Shown here: piece by piece, positions 43,011 to 54,908 of the stretch
Layout: the number at the start of each line of letters is the position of its first letter
Numbering within the stretch: the first letter of the stretch is position 1
NCBI RefSeq assembly: GCF_033807715.1
Contig: NC_084601.1
Coordinates: 1,147,001-1,211,000 of the forward strand
DNA: 64,000 nucleotides
Origin: Cololabis saira
Lineage: Eukaryota > Chordata > Actinopteri > Beloniformes > Belonidae
Direction of reading: 5' to 3'
Program-made: the position numbers and the translations under genes
Notes under the pieces: model-generated
What the model was told of the DNA's origin: nothing
The model's input: the letters and a program-made list of their open reading frames with translations, nothing else
Database searches by the model: none

Positions 43011-44863
43011 TGTTGACTTGTCTATTTCAAGGTGATCTGTGATTTCCAGATGCGAAGGAACTTTCTAACGTCTGTCATTTGGGAGTCAATGACGTTCCTG
43101 GTGGCTGGAGGTTATTACTGTGAATCTGAGAAGCTTAGAGAATGTTGACACCTCAGAATCCAGGGGATGACTGGGCTCATGCAGAGGCAGGATGGAAACA
43201 TGAAAATGCGTGAAGAATGATAGTGTGATTATAAAGCGATTTATTGATCCCAGGAGAAGGCAGGTGGCCCCCTGCAGTCTGAGTCTGCACTGTATTTGTT
43301 AATAAAATTGATGATGTGAGTTAGAAATTGTCCGTTAGGAGATGGCCTTGATGAGACAGGGTGATGAAGGTACGGAGAGAAAATGAAGAGTTCAGAGTTT
43401 TAATTACTGAGAGAAAGAGGGAAGATTAAATGAATTGATCAGGAGGAAAGAAACCAAAGTGAACTGGAAGAAACAATTGAATCAATGAGTTGATTAGAAT
43501 ACAAAGAAGATTTTGAGAGATTAAAGGAGGGGATAAGAGGAAAGTACACAAGGAAACATAAGAAAGATAAGGGGATAAAGAATGGAGTCTGGATACAAAT
43601 CAGGACATTTCCATTCCACTTGACTGGATACTAACAAAGTAAATCTCCTTGTTAATGAATGACATGTATTATGTCAGAACATGCTAGTTTTCCTGAGGGG
43701 AGACCTGCTGAGCTCTAAAACAAGCTTGAATTTGATGCAGCTATGGATAAAAAACATAAACAGAACATGTTTTGATGTCGGTACAGAGATAGAATAAAGA
43801 TGTCAGCCTTTTCTCTCTTCTTTTACCAATTAAGTTTTACATATATTAAGTGCAATTTTAACTGATTTGACTTTTTTCTGGTGAAAATTCAAGATTAATT
43901 TTCTTAAAACGTAGGTCCACTTGTCCTTGTCATTATGGAAGCGGATTTAGTTCATTCTTTTCCATCGTACACTTGTTCTTTAGCTTTAAACCGTCAATTA
44001 TGGGCCGGTTATTTCATTAACTGAAGCTCTGAAGCATTAAATGAATCAATCTAAAATGAAGCTGAAATGGGCTCCAACTGTTGCTGCAGAAAGATGAAAA
44101 CAAAAGAGTTGAAGAGGGGAAGGGAAAAAAATTGATTTATAGTCTGAAAAGTAAGGGGAATGAAAAGAGAGGTGGTTGAAGATGAGTGCAAGGTTTATTA
44201 GAATAGCATAGAGGAAGTGGTTGACTTTCCATTAAAGCTGGAGAAGTGCGATTGATGGGGATGCGAACGGAAGGAAGATTAAAATGGGCCACAAGCAGCT
44301 TTAGAAGACAAGAACCTCAGAGAGCCATCTATTAAAGAAAAGATGAGAAAAATCAAACAGATGGCAGTGAGAGAAAAAGGAGGAGGAGGAGAAGGAGGAG
44401 AAGGAGACGATCCAATGATTCATGACCTAACGAGGATCCAGCTCATTAACTTCCCATTTATACGTTGCCATGGACACCGGGTACAGGAGGTGGAATACGA
44501 TTAGGGCGGTTGTGTTGGGCAGATATCAGAGGGATGATGACCTTTGCTTAAATCACGGCTGGAAGAGCGAGCAGGATCCTAGAGCCGGGCTCCGGGGCCA
44601 GGGGCTCAGGGGCCCGGGGCCCGGGGCCCCAGGATCAGCTGCAGGGGACGGGAGGTCGGAACTTCATCAAATACTGGGCGTTTTCAGTTAACGGGCACAA
44701 GGTGATTAATGCAGGATTTTCATGATATTAATAACTGTCACCCTGCTGAACATGCCAATAGATAAAAGACAAACTCAGTAGAACACAAACGGCTCAGAAC
44801 TGAATCAGCAGGTCCGACCTCTGAGAAAACTGATGATAGGAATTGGCCAAGAAAACGGCAGAC
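43011..44863. other. 1.85 kb, purine-rich on the plus strand
   Basis: Many GAGA/GGAAG tracts, for example 43380-43600 and 44360-44410. The segment 44400-44560 is of mixed composition and looks single-copy. No gene recognised. Confidence 0.4.
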
Positions 44864-45486
44864 AGTGACTGTGTTTCCATGCATCAATAACCCTTTTAAA
44901 ACCCGAATATTGGCAATAACCGAATTTGCACAGCCATGTAAACACCAATAACCCCTTTGAATAACCCCAATTTGCTCATATTCCGGTTTTTAAAAACCCC
45001 AATATGAGCCCTGGGTTACTCCTTTTAAAACCTGAATATTGGGTCATGTAAACGCCAAACAGAATATCCCCATCAAACGGAACAGGAATTAGTTTTCTGC
45101 ACATGCTCTGTTCACAAGGAATCCTGGTCTTTTGAGTCCAGGAAGTTCTTATAAACACGGAGAAACCAAGACCAGGAGGAGACTAATCACTTCATAAATG
45201 TAATGAAGGATATGAACATTTCTGCATTTGTAGACGGTAGAAAGTACCGGGATAGAAGATTTACAAGAAGGTGAGAGAAAAGTTGAAGCAGCATTTGTTT
45301 TGAATTTGGATACAGGAAGAAGAAGCGGAAATGACGGGAATTGTGTCATGATGTTCTCCGTGCGTCGCTGGTTTGATCCAGATATCCTGAATGATTAATT
45401 ACCATGTAAACGGAATATTCCCAATGTTTCAGTAACCGGAATATTAGCAATAACCCCAATTTTGACTGCATGTAAACATAGTCAGT
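44864..45486 (+). mobile_element. Family B element, copy B4
   Basis: Same ends and length as B3, AGTGACTGTGTTTCCATGCA to GCATGTAAACATAGTCA. B3 and B4 also share GCAGAC immediately outside the left end. Confidence 0.85.
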
Positions 45487-46274
45487 GTATGTGTTGTAGA
45501 TGGAGCTAAACAACTACAAAGATGCATCAATGACTACAAAAGTTCAGAAACCACTCAAAACAAGAAAAAACAAAAAGATGGAGTAAAAATATCCAACGGT
45601 GCAACAACTCAAACACACACACAGTTTACTTTACTTATTAAGCTCACACAACTTCTCCATTAGGGACTTTACCAGATTTTCCATCTGGCTAAACTACTTT
45701 GCTAAAAATGTGCAAAAGTTCTGCTATAGGCCTGGCCGGTAAACCGAACATTTACTGTTAACGTCAATTTTCCCATGTCGGTAAATTCAGTGTTTTGATT
45801 GAAAAATGTAAATAAACGTCTGTTTTGAATGTGAGCTGATAGGCTAGTGTCATTCCCCTTTAAGACGATGTACAGCTTGTCTGTAATCACGTGACTCCAC
45901 CCATCCAGTCTTAACGACAAGGGAAACCCAAGAAAAGGGCTGAAGGTTCAAACGGAGAGGCGGCTGATATAACAGGGCTGTCTGGTGTGAGACTCACGCA
46001 TTTCAACAAGTTCACACTCTCTCACGCCACACATGGCCTTTCTTATGCTGAGAAATGAACTACAGCGCACAGTAACTCCAACAAACGAGTCACGGAACAC
46101 TACTGTGCTCTGAGTTACCCACCAATCAGCCAATCTGAAAATAGACATTTTTTGTTGCTGGAAAAGTTTTAATTAAAAAAAAAAAAATTTTTTGTTTCAT
46201 TAAAACTTTTTTCGGAATTCTGAGATAATTAACTCGTTATTTCAGAAAAACAGAGCAGTTTTTTTTTCTCAAGT
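45487..46274. other. Spacer with no recognised gene
   Basis: A GGCCTGGCCGGTAAACCG block near 45728 could be a transposon end but I find no partner. Confidence 0.4.
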
Positions 46275-46288
46275 GAAAGCAATACGCT

Positions 46289-46355
46289 GGGATAGGCTCC
46301 AGCAGACCCCCGTGACCCCGCAAGGGATAAAGCGGGTATAGATAATGGAGGGATG
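46289..46355 (+). mobile_element. 67-bp LINE 3'-end insertion with 14-bp target duplication
   Basis: Reads GGGATAGGCTCCAGCAGACC and ends GGAGGGATG, the 3' end of a fish RTE/Rex3-type LINE. GAAAGCAATACGCT flanks both sides exactly (46275-46288 and 46356-46369). This is a complete, extremely 5'-truncated retrotransposition event. Confidence 0.9.
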
Positions 46356-46369
46356 GAAAGCAATACGCT

Positions 46370-47084
46370 TCCATAGAAATTGGTGAGTTTTTCTGCTGTT
46401 ATGAAAAAATGCATATGGAAATTTCGAAAGTGCGTCTTTTAATTAAAAGTAAAGTGCATTTACGCACAGCAGCGGTACGGTGGCTTCATTAACACGCCGC
46501 ATATCGCTCTTAATTTCAATTTCTAGTTTCTGCTGCAGGTAGGATATTTACTCCAGCCTATGTGTGTGTGCTTGGCGACGGACACGTGTACTGTTGTGCG
46601 TGAAGGTGAGGGCATCCGTGGCGTGGTTGTAGAGCGCGCAGTCAGGATAATCCATCCATGATTTTGCAGGGTTTAACACAATTACACAATTGAGCTTGAG
46701 TATTTCATTGAGTAATAGTATGTTGTGAATGTTGAAAGTGATTCCATTCCTTTTTTAAGAAATGTTGATTTCTTTAACTTTGTACCTTTGATTGAAACGT
46801 ATTAAAAACAGAAGTAATCTCCAGGTTTGATAAATCACAGTGCGTATGCTTTTAATCTATTTACATTTTCTTCCTTCCAGTATTGTGCAAAATAGTGTGT
46901 AAACGCCATATCTTACATATTCCTTGAGACAAACGTATTAACTAATAAGGGCTATTTTGCATATTTGAAAGACAGTCCTCAGTGCAAATCTGTTAATAAA
47001 TTGGGTTGTACATTTATTTGCGTGTCATTACTGTGCTATAAGGTTTGCACAAACTACATGCAATGCTTTAGTATATCCAGCCCA
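46370..47084. other. Spacer with no recognised gene
   Basis: AT-rich, no open frame of note. Confidence 0.4.
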
Positions 47085-47154
47085 AACACTCCATCCAAAT
47101 GCTTAGAACCCATTGTGGCCCGTGAGTCAAAAAGTCAAAAAGTTTGACCACCCC
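47085..47154 (-). mobile_element. hAT-type terminus, single end
   Basis: On the minus strand it begins CAGGGGTGGTCAAACTTTTT and GACTCACGGGCCACAATGGG, as in common vertebrate hAT elements. I could not find the opposite end; family A abuts it. Confidence 0.55.
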
Positions 47155-47695
47155 TGCTCTAGACGCTTTCCAGAGACCCAGAACATAAACCCTCGAGCAA
47201 TTATTACATAAACAATGGCAGGTAAAAACTCCCATAGAGGGAGAAAAACCTTAAGCCAAACAGTGGCAAGAAAAACTCCCGTTTAGGAGGGAAGAAACCT
47301 GGACCAGGACCTGGATCATAAGGGGGTAGAAACCTGGACCAGGACCTGGATCATAAGGGGGGACCCTCCTGCCGAGGGCCAGACTGGGGGGTCGGGACAT
47401 CAGCAGCACACAGCAGGCAGGTGGAAGCAGCAACGGGATGACCAGAGGGGGGTGGGGACCACAGGCAGGTGAAAGCAGCAGTGGGATGACCGGGGGTGGG
47501 GACTGCAGGCAGGTGAAAGCAGCAACGGGATGACCGGAGGTGGGGACCGCAGGCAGGTGGAAGCAGCAGTGGGATGACCGGGGGTGGGGACCGCAGGCCA
47601 GCATGCAGCTCCCGAAGCTCCGGCCCAATCAGCAAGCCCCAGGTTAGGTTCAGGGTCGGGGAAAAGGTTGAGAAGGGGCAGGGCCAGGGAGATGA
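47155..47695 (+). mobile_element. Family A dispersed repeat, copy A3
   Basis: Starts inside the family head at TCTAGACGCTTTCCAGAGAC. Contains AACAATGGCAGGTAAAAACT, two copies of the 36-bp AAACCTGGACCAGGACCTGG unit, and four copies of a 44-bp unit with GGCAGGTG and AGCAGCA at about 47417-47598. It ends against a family C scrap. Confidence 0.8.
47417..47598. repeat. 44-bp internal VNTR of family A (4 copies)
   Basis: Units contain GGGATGACC and GGTGGGGAC. Copy A2 has two units at the same place, so the number varies among insertions. Confidence 0.85.
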
Positions 47696-47732
47696 TTTAT
47701 CACAATATTCTAATTTTCTGAGACAGTCCTGT
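47696..47732 (-). mobile_element. Family C terminal scrap
   Basis: Contains ATTCTAATTTTCTGAGACAG and TCCTGTA, the right end of family C, with no left half. Confidence 0.8.
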
Positions 47733-49860
47733 ATAAATCCCAAAGTCCACACCAGTCCACACAAACCTTAAACACCGTGGATACATGGCACCTGTTTCCT
47801 TTATCAGAAGACCTTTTAATAAGTTTCTTTTAACAATTTTTATCTATACATACTTTAGTTTCTTTTTGCATACATTTTTTGACCTTTTAGTGGGTTGATT
47901 ATATTTAATATATGGCTTGTCAAAATTGCATTATTGCAATTTTAGGAAAAAGGAAGTTTCTGCTTGAAATGCCTGTTGCTTTTATTTGCATGTAGTCGAC
48001 ACCAACACCGGCTGTAGATCATCTTTCCAAACGTTTTCTTCTGTGAACATTTGAGGAATGATGATGCATGAACATAAAAGTGTGTTGAAGGTTTTAGAAG
48101 CCGTCATGGGACCCACAAGTCCCAGTCTTGAAACCATTCAAGACCCTTGGACGTGTGTTTCTGCAGCAGTGTGATGGCCTTGCAGACGAAGCTTTAAGGA
48201 TGCTGGGACTTTCAGAGATAACACAACCAGGAGATGGAGAAGCCGACAGAGCTGTAGAAAATTAAAGTCACTCTTAAACTAAAGAGAGGAAAGGAGGTGA
48301 AGGGTTAAACTGGGGAAGAAGACAAAGATAGATAAAGAAGTTAAGTAAATGTCAGTGTGGTGATGAAAGTAAATCCATAAAAGGCCGAGGGAGGCAGACG
48401 GTCACAGAGGATTAGTCCCAGGAAAGATCACATGTGGGATTAGTGCAGGACAAACAGATGAGGATCTAACTCTGCCCATTTGCTTGCGTTTGTGCTCGTG
48501 TGAGCTGGATGATAAAGATCACATGTGTTGTTGAGAGGTTTGATATGTTCTTTGACTGAAACTCAAACAGAAGAATGAAGATGAAAACAAACCTCAGCGG
48601 GCAAATAAAAGAAGCATCATTAATGTATCCATGGAAACCGCTGCCCAGCCAATGGGAGGCTTTAAGGACGACAGCCCTTAATGGATCCCACTACTTATTA
48701 GGAAATAATCAACCACAAAGGTGCTGAATAACTGTTTTTGTTGCTAATGGACATACAGCATAAATAAAAACTGCTACTACTTTTGCTGTAGGACATCACT
48801 TCAAACTGTATCAGCAGTTTGAAGCAATTCCATATATTTATGTATTTTAAAGAAAAAAGATAAAACAGGGTGATTGGGTTTGCTTTTACTTTTCAAGCCA
48901 AAGTTTAAACCCATGTAAAGTTTACAATCCATCTTGTTTCTTAGTCTTTTTATGAAGATACAAACAGAATGGAGGGATATTTTGAGATGGGTGGATTACT
49001 GACCGTTTGAAATGATCAGCATCGACCAGAGAAAAAGCTTTTATGAGCTGAAATAAAAATATCCTTTATAGCAAATGAAAGTGTCTCATATAGATGTTTA
49101 AAATGGTAATAAATAGGATTCTATTCTGTTCACCTTAAAAGAGCCTGATTCCTGGAGTTGAACTACCAGTATTTAATCTCTAAATTTTCTTTTTTCCATT
49201 TTTAATCCTTTAAGTTCATTTTTCTTTAGATACTTTTCTCCACAGACCTGACAGCTGGTGCTTGATAAACAGCCTCATGCATTTATTTTATTTTTGTGAT
49301 TGCACATATTTTATGGTTAATAAAACTGTTCCTTCTGAACTTCCATGATCCATGATCTAATAACACTGCAGCGTTTTCCAGAGTGTTTTAATTCCGTGTT
49401 TCAGGACTTGTTGATTCAACAGAATGAGCAGACACAGTTTGGAGATTTTGGAGTAAGACTGCTCTCTTTGTGGCAGGACAAACTATTTAGATCAGCTACA
49501 AAACATCTCTTCTCCAGCTGAGGGAACAGCAGGTGGATTTAATAAAGTTAACTTTTGAACATCGGCCAGCAAATCTACTGGCACAAATGTTTGAGGCCGT
49601 TACACAAATGAACTCTGAGTCCACTCGGATTCTCTGTTTTCAGATTTGAAACAGTTCTGCTGCATGATCATTGTTGTTTTCTGTGTCATCACAGTCTCCA
49701 TGGAGACAATTCCACCATATCCCATCACAAACTACTTTTGATGGGAATTCCATCAAAACAATCTGCACATATTATAATGGTTAATACCATGCTGGTAAGA
49801 ACCTAAGGCATATATATGTGCACTGTTAATATATTATATAGATAAATATATTTATCTCAT
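47733..49860. other. 2.1 kb of single-copy-looking DNA
   Basis: No repeat ends or gene recognised. The stretch 48595-48730 has mixed composition with several TAAT cores and could be conserved non-coding DNA. Confidence 0.4.
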
Positions 49861-49862
49861 TA

Positions 49863-49866
<4 letters not shown>

Positions 49867-49919
<53 letters not shown>
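49867..49919. repeat. (AT)n microsatellite
   Basis: About 26 AT dinucleotides followed by ACACAC. A T8-G11 block lies just downstream at about 49943-49961. Confidence 0.95.
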
Positions 49920-49928
<9 letters not shown>

Positions 49929-50220
49929 ACATAAAAACCCCGTTTTTTTTGGGGGGGGGGGTGACATCTGATGTACGTACGTGTGTGTGTGCGCATCAAA
50001 ACAAATTTAAATAATCTAATCAGTTGTTTACCTCATTGTATTTTTTTCATTATTTTGTACATGTGTATCTGAAGCAGATAAATCCGCTGCTTCATCAGGG
50101 CAACCAGTTTCCACCTGGCTCAGTTTGTAGGTAACAAGTGACTCTGGTTTCTCCAGGTGAAAGGTGAGAGCAGCGGTAAACTAGTAGCTGCTAGAGTTGC
50201 TGATCGCCCTCCCGTCTCCC

Positions 50221-50268
50221 GTGATCTGCACCGTGATCTGCACCGTGATCTGCACCGTGATCTGCACC
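50221..50268. repeat. 12-bp tandem repeat (4 copies)
   Basis: Four perfect copies of GTGATCTGCACC. Confidence 0.95.
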
Positions 50269-50648
50269 GTGACCTCCTCGCTCAGGTCGCCTGTAATTGG
50301 TGACCGCTCATGCTAATGGCTCCAATTACCTCGTTAGGAAAGGCTAGCTCGCACTAAACGACCTGCTACTGCCTCTCTAACAAGCTAGCTGGCTGTTGTC
50401 GGGGGAGGGTTTCATCTTTATGGAGTACCGAGGAAATGACAGGAAGAGAGGGAGGTGGAGAACATCACATTAGCTGCCCACAAACGTTAACTCTGAGCTC
50501 TCTCTTCTCTGTGCGTTAGCATAAGATACCATCGGATGATCTGGTAAAGGAGGGACATGTATCAGTCATTAACGTTTTCTCTCCTCCTCCCTGCATGTTA
50601 TTGTAACCTCTGTGTGTGGATCCTGCCCCCCCACCATCACCTCCTCCA

Positions 50649-50688
50649 TGAATGAATGAATGAATGAATGAATGAATGAATGAATGAA
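50649..50688. repeat. (ATGA)n microsatellite
   Basis: Ten copies of a tetranucleotide; it gives an apparent His-Ser-Phe-Ile repeat on the minus strand. Confidence 0.95.
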
Positions 50689-51119
50689 GTGTGCTGTAGA
50701 GTTTGGCCTCAAGCCAAACTTCATCTGATTAGATTTGTTAGGATTTGGATATCTGCCACCAGGCGAGATGTGAAACCTCCGGAGAGCCGATCTCCAAACC
50801 TCCGAGTGAAAAATCCAATTATCTCCAGAACATACAGAACATCTCTCTGAGCGCTGGATAAAGGCTGCCTTTGTAAGCGCTTCCACATGTTCGCCATTCC
50901 CAGCCCTGTTGTGGCATGCTGCTGTAATGCCATTAATTCCACTCTCAATTTGCTGATTTAACCAGATGGAACATTGAAAACATGTTTTGGGAATATATTT
51001 TGCTCGTGGAAACTCTGGGATTGTTGTGGTGAGATGTTTATCATCTTAGGGCCAGTTGTGTTTCAGACATAGGGATCGTCTCCCACCTGAAGGTTGTTGG
51101 TTTAACTCCTCACAATCTA

Positions 51120-51480
51120 CAGGACTGTCTCAGAAAATTATAATATTGTGATAAAGTCCTTTTATTTTCTGTAATGCAAAAATGTCATACATTCTGGATT
51201 CATTACAAATCAACTGAAATATTGCAAGCCTTTTATTATTTTAATATTGCTGATCATGGTTTACAGCTTAAGAAAACTCAAATATCCTATCTCAAAAAAT
51301 TAGAATATTCTGGGAATCTTAATCTTAAACTGTAAGCCATAATCAGCAATATTAAAATAATAAAAGGCTTGCAATATTTCAGTTGATTTGTAATGAATCC
51401 AGAATGTATGACATTTTAGTTTTTTTAACTGCATTACAGAAAATAAAGAACTTTATCACTTATTTTCTGAGACAGTCCTT
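51120..51480. mobile_element. Fold-back family C element, copy C2
   Basis: Same long inverted arms as C1. The left end follows TA; the right end reads GACAGTCCTTGA, so the terminal G and TA are mutated. Confidence 0.88.
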
Positions 51481-52603
51481 GAGTAAAACACTGAACCATC
51501 GCCTCCAGTGGTGCATTCACTGGTGTGTATTTGTGTGTATGTGTGTGATAGAAAGAAGCACTGCCAAGGAAATAAGAGCGATATCTGCGTTGATGTCTGT
51601 ACACTAAGAGACGGGGTCAATGCGGCTCGGACTGTAAAGTCCTTTGTTTGGACGGCAAGCCAAGAAAAGGACAGAAAATGCTTTTATATTTTAAACAAGT
51701 AAGGCAAATAAATAGAAGAATGAAAACTGACGCTCCCTTCATGTCAGGGTCTAAAATGTAGTCATTTGGAATACAATTTGAATAAAAATGTGTACATGAA
51801 CTTTATACGCAAGAGAATTGTGTTAAGGGTTGGAGGAAGTGACATGTAAAAGTACAGCCTTAAAGTTTCACTGGTGAGGAGAACAAAATAACAAGTCCCA
51901 CCTGGATAAAACAAGTTTAAAATATTTGCCTGCCAGTTAGACGAAAAAGAGGAGAGGAAAAGAAAAAGAGGGGAGAGCAAATGGCTTAATAAAGCAGAGA
52001 GAACTTGACACTTTTGACTGTCAGGGGAAACAAAGATGCGTCTTCCCCCTTTTTCTTTATGCAGGAACAAATGAATAATCAAATCTGTGTAAATATAATT
52101 ACTCCATGCTCATTTACGGGACCTGCTCCTTGAATTTAAACATCATTTTTCTTCCCTCTTTGAACACGGAGCACGACCAGTCACGTCGGCAAATTAAAAT
52201 CTAAACCCTTTTTATTAAAAACTTTTTTTTTTATTCCATTACAGGGCGTCTGAGGGGGTCCACCCCCACCTCTTCACCCGGCCAGCAGGGGGCTCCACCT
52301 CTTCACCCGGCCAGCAGGGGGCTCCACCTGCGTGAAGCAGCAGATTTTCAGACCGTAAGCACCTTCAACCTTTTCTGATGCTGTTTTTCTGTTTCTGTTT
52401 CTGTATTCAAGCTCAGCTTTTCCCAGCGGGCAAACACCTAGGACTCAGTTTACACTAGTGGATGTCCCTAATCCATAAGTCTGAGTATCTCAAGTTTGCT
52501 TTGAAAATGCAGGATTACTTAGACACACAAATGCACCAGTGGAACCAGAACTAAACTGTAAACTAGTTCTCACAGTCCCCTGTTGGCTACGTTTCAGATT
52601 TAA
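51481..52603. other. Spacer containing a tandem CTCF-like pair
   Basis: No gene recognised. Apart from the two sites listed separately, the DNA is AT-rich and unremarkable. Confidence 0.4.
52281..52325 (+). promoter_or_regulatory. Two tandem CTCF-like motifs
   Basis: GCCAGCAGGGGGCTCC occurs at 52281-52296 and again at 52310-52325 as part of a 29-bp duplication. The core CCAGCAGGGGGC matches the vertebrate CTCF core consensus closely, and both sites point the same way. Occupancy cannot be judged from sequence. Confidence 0.5.
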
Positions 52604-53688
52604 AGGTGACATATTATGGCATTTAATGTATATTTTAAACAGGCCTTGAATGTCTTAAAAACAATCTAAAGCTTGTTTTTTCTACATAAATCATAAATCC
52701 AGCCTGTGGGCCCTGTCACTAGTTTTATCGCTTCTAACCCCTTTTTCTGCGCCTCATTTTTAGGGAAGGGGGGGGTATGATAATGAGGCTCTGTGCTGAT
52801 TGGCTCCCTGAATGACGTGTAGCAGGGGAGGAGAATAAACCTCTCTCCGCCAGAGCAGCCCAAGCCTGTAAATTATCACAACACTGAATTTTCACAAATG
52901 TAAACTTTATTGTTAAAAAAATAAAATATGAGTTGTATATAAATAACATTTATGCACTATTTAAGCCGGATCTGCCCGGCGGATGCTGAACGCTAGCCCC
53001 GGAGCCACGCCGGGCGCCCGGGAGCAGCGCTGCTGTAGCAGCGCGCATCACCGCGGCTTTAACCAGGGAATCTGACCGGTTCCGACCGGCCGGGACCGCA
53101 GGAACGGGCCTGGACTGGTAGCAGGGACTCCCGGGGACCGACCGGCGGAATTTCAGCCGGATCTGCCCGGCGGATGCTGCGCGACGGGCGCCGCAACCCC
53201 ACGGCGGGCGCACAGATCGGCTCCGGGCGCATCCGCGGCGCATCTCCCGTTATCGGTGATCAAACCGACAGATTTGCCTGAAAATCTCGGAGGGTGAAGC
53301 TGGTCCGACCTGGGACAGACCCCCAAGGACCCAGCTCCCAAACCACCCGGGAACCTGGATGATTTAACCCGGATCCGCTGCGCCGCGGCGCCGCGTCCGA
53401 CTGGCTGAAGGAAGCACCGCTCCAGCAGCGTAGAGAGCTGGTTGTGGGCGTGGTTTCAGCAGCGGAGGCTGAACCTATGGAAATCTGCTCCCGTCGTGAC
53501 GTCACGACGGGAGCAGATTTTAATCGGCTAAAAAAAAATCACGTGACACTGGGGGACTCTGTCCGGCGGGGGTCAGAGAGCTTGCAGAAATTCATGGTAT
53601 TTTGTCTCCCCTGTGCTGGCAGGGTGAGGGGAGAGCACTTTATATATGTTAAAACAAGAAAAAACCTGTTTTTCATAATAGGTCCCCT
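52604..53688. mobile_element. TTAA-site element, copy 2
   Basis: Flanked by TTAA (52600-52603 and 53689-53692) and 1085 bp long, within one base of copy 1. The ends, the GC-rich core, the duplicated GGCGGATGCTG block and the palindrome are all shared. Scattered substitutions such as GACATATTATGG for GACCTATTATGG separate them, so both appear recent but not identical. Confidence 0.88.
53481..53520. repeat. Perfect 40-bp palindrome centred on TGACGTCA (second copy)
   Basis: Identical to 37487-37526, without a mismatch in either arm. Confidence 0.95.
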
Positions 53689-53692
53689 TTAA

Positions 53693-54571
53693 CTCAGAAT
53701 CAGTACAAGGGTCCACATTTATTGGGGTATTTTCACATCTATAGACTTTTGTCCATTAAAAAAAATATATTTTTGTTTGTTTGACGTGTTTTAAAAGTTT
53801 GTTTTTCTGCTTCGTGTAGTTCATTTCGATCTATGTGGGAAAAAAAATCCGATTGGTGTGGAAACTAAAACACTGAGCCTAAGGCCCCAAAAAGAGGTGG
53901 GAATACAAACCAAAACGGGACCAAAGGTTCAGAAATCGCATGATTTGAGGCATTCAGTTCAGCAAAGACTTGTCTCTTTTGATTGGGAGGGTTTCACACT
54001 GAACTAAATCACATTGTTCAGTTTTATATGATTAATATAAGCATATTTCTTCAGCCTTCTTCTTTCTTCAAAGCGTACCTCTCTAGCAGATAATAGATGA
54101 GATTGATGAGAACAAGCAATATCAAGAATAACCAGGATCTTCCTCCTTTTTTTAATAGGATTTTGTCCAACTGTAGACATATTTAATTAAGAAGTACAAC
54201 TCCTTCAAATCAGAATTTCTTCCCTGCTTCACAGCCTTCTGAGTTTACCTGAAACACCATGTTCAGTGTTTTAGTTTTAGCTTCTCAAACAGATGCACAA
54301 TCATGTTTTTGTGTGTGGGGACGGCATGAGCGTTGGCCTGCACTGCAGATGCTGTGATGACAGAAAGATAAGTACAACTGTATCCTTGTTTGTTTGGTCA
54401 TTTATTGGACCCAGGGATCGCAGGATGAGGTCGAGGTGTGCAGCTCCAAAAGTGGGAAAACAGTTTTTTGCCGGTAAAGGCAAGTTGTCGCATCAAACAC
54501 TGTGTATGAACCTCTGCCCTGCTCTGTTGGCTGCAGGCTGCTTCTCTTTCTACTACTTTCTCAGCCAGATA
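53693..54571. other. Spacer with no recognised feature
   Basis: No gene or repeat end seen. Confidence 0.4.
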
Positions 54572-54908
54572 CAGGACTGTCTCAGAAAATTAGAATATTG
54601 TGATAAAGTCCTTTATTTTCTGTAATGCAAAAATGTCATACATTCTGGATTCATTACAAATCAACTGAAATATTGCAAGCCTTTTATTATTTTAATATTA
54701 CTGATCATGGCTTACAGCTTAAGAAAACTCAAATATCCTATCTCAAAAAAATGGAATATTCTGGGAATCTTAATCTTAAACTGTAAGCCATAATCAGCAA
54801 TATTAAAATAATAAAAGGCTTGCAAAATTTCATTTTTGTTTTTTTTTAATTGCATTACAGAAAATAAAGAACTTTATCACAATATTCTAATTTTCTGAGA
54901 CAGTCCTG
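54572..54908. mobile_element. Fold-back family C element, copy C3
   Basis: Flanked by TA on both sides with CAGGACTGTCTCAGAAAATT ends. At 337 bp it lacks about 30 bp of the right arm near 54825-54840, so its hairpin has a one-sided bulge. Confidence 0.9.

Larger units (their letters stand above)
49962..51119. other. Spacer with a 12-bp tandem and an AATG tract
   Basis: Four copies of GTGATCTGCACC lie at 50221-50268. The following 50281-50400 is rich in homeodomain-type TAATTG/CAATTA cores. No gene recognised. Confidence 0.5.
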
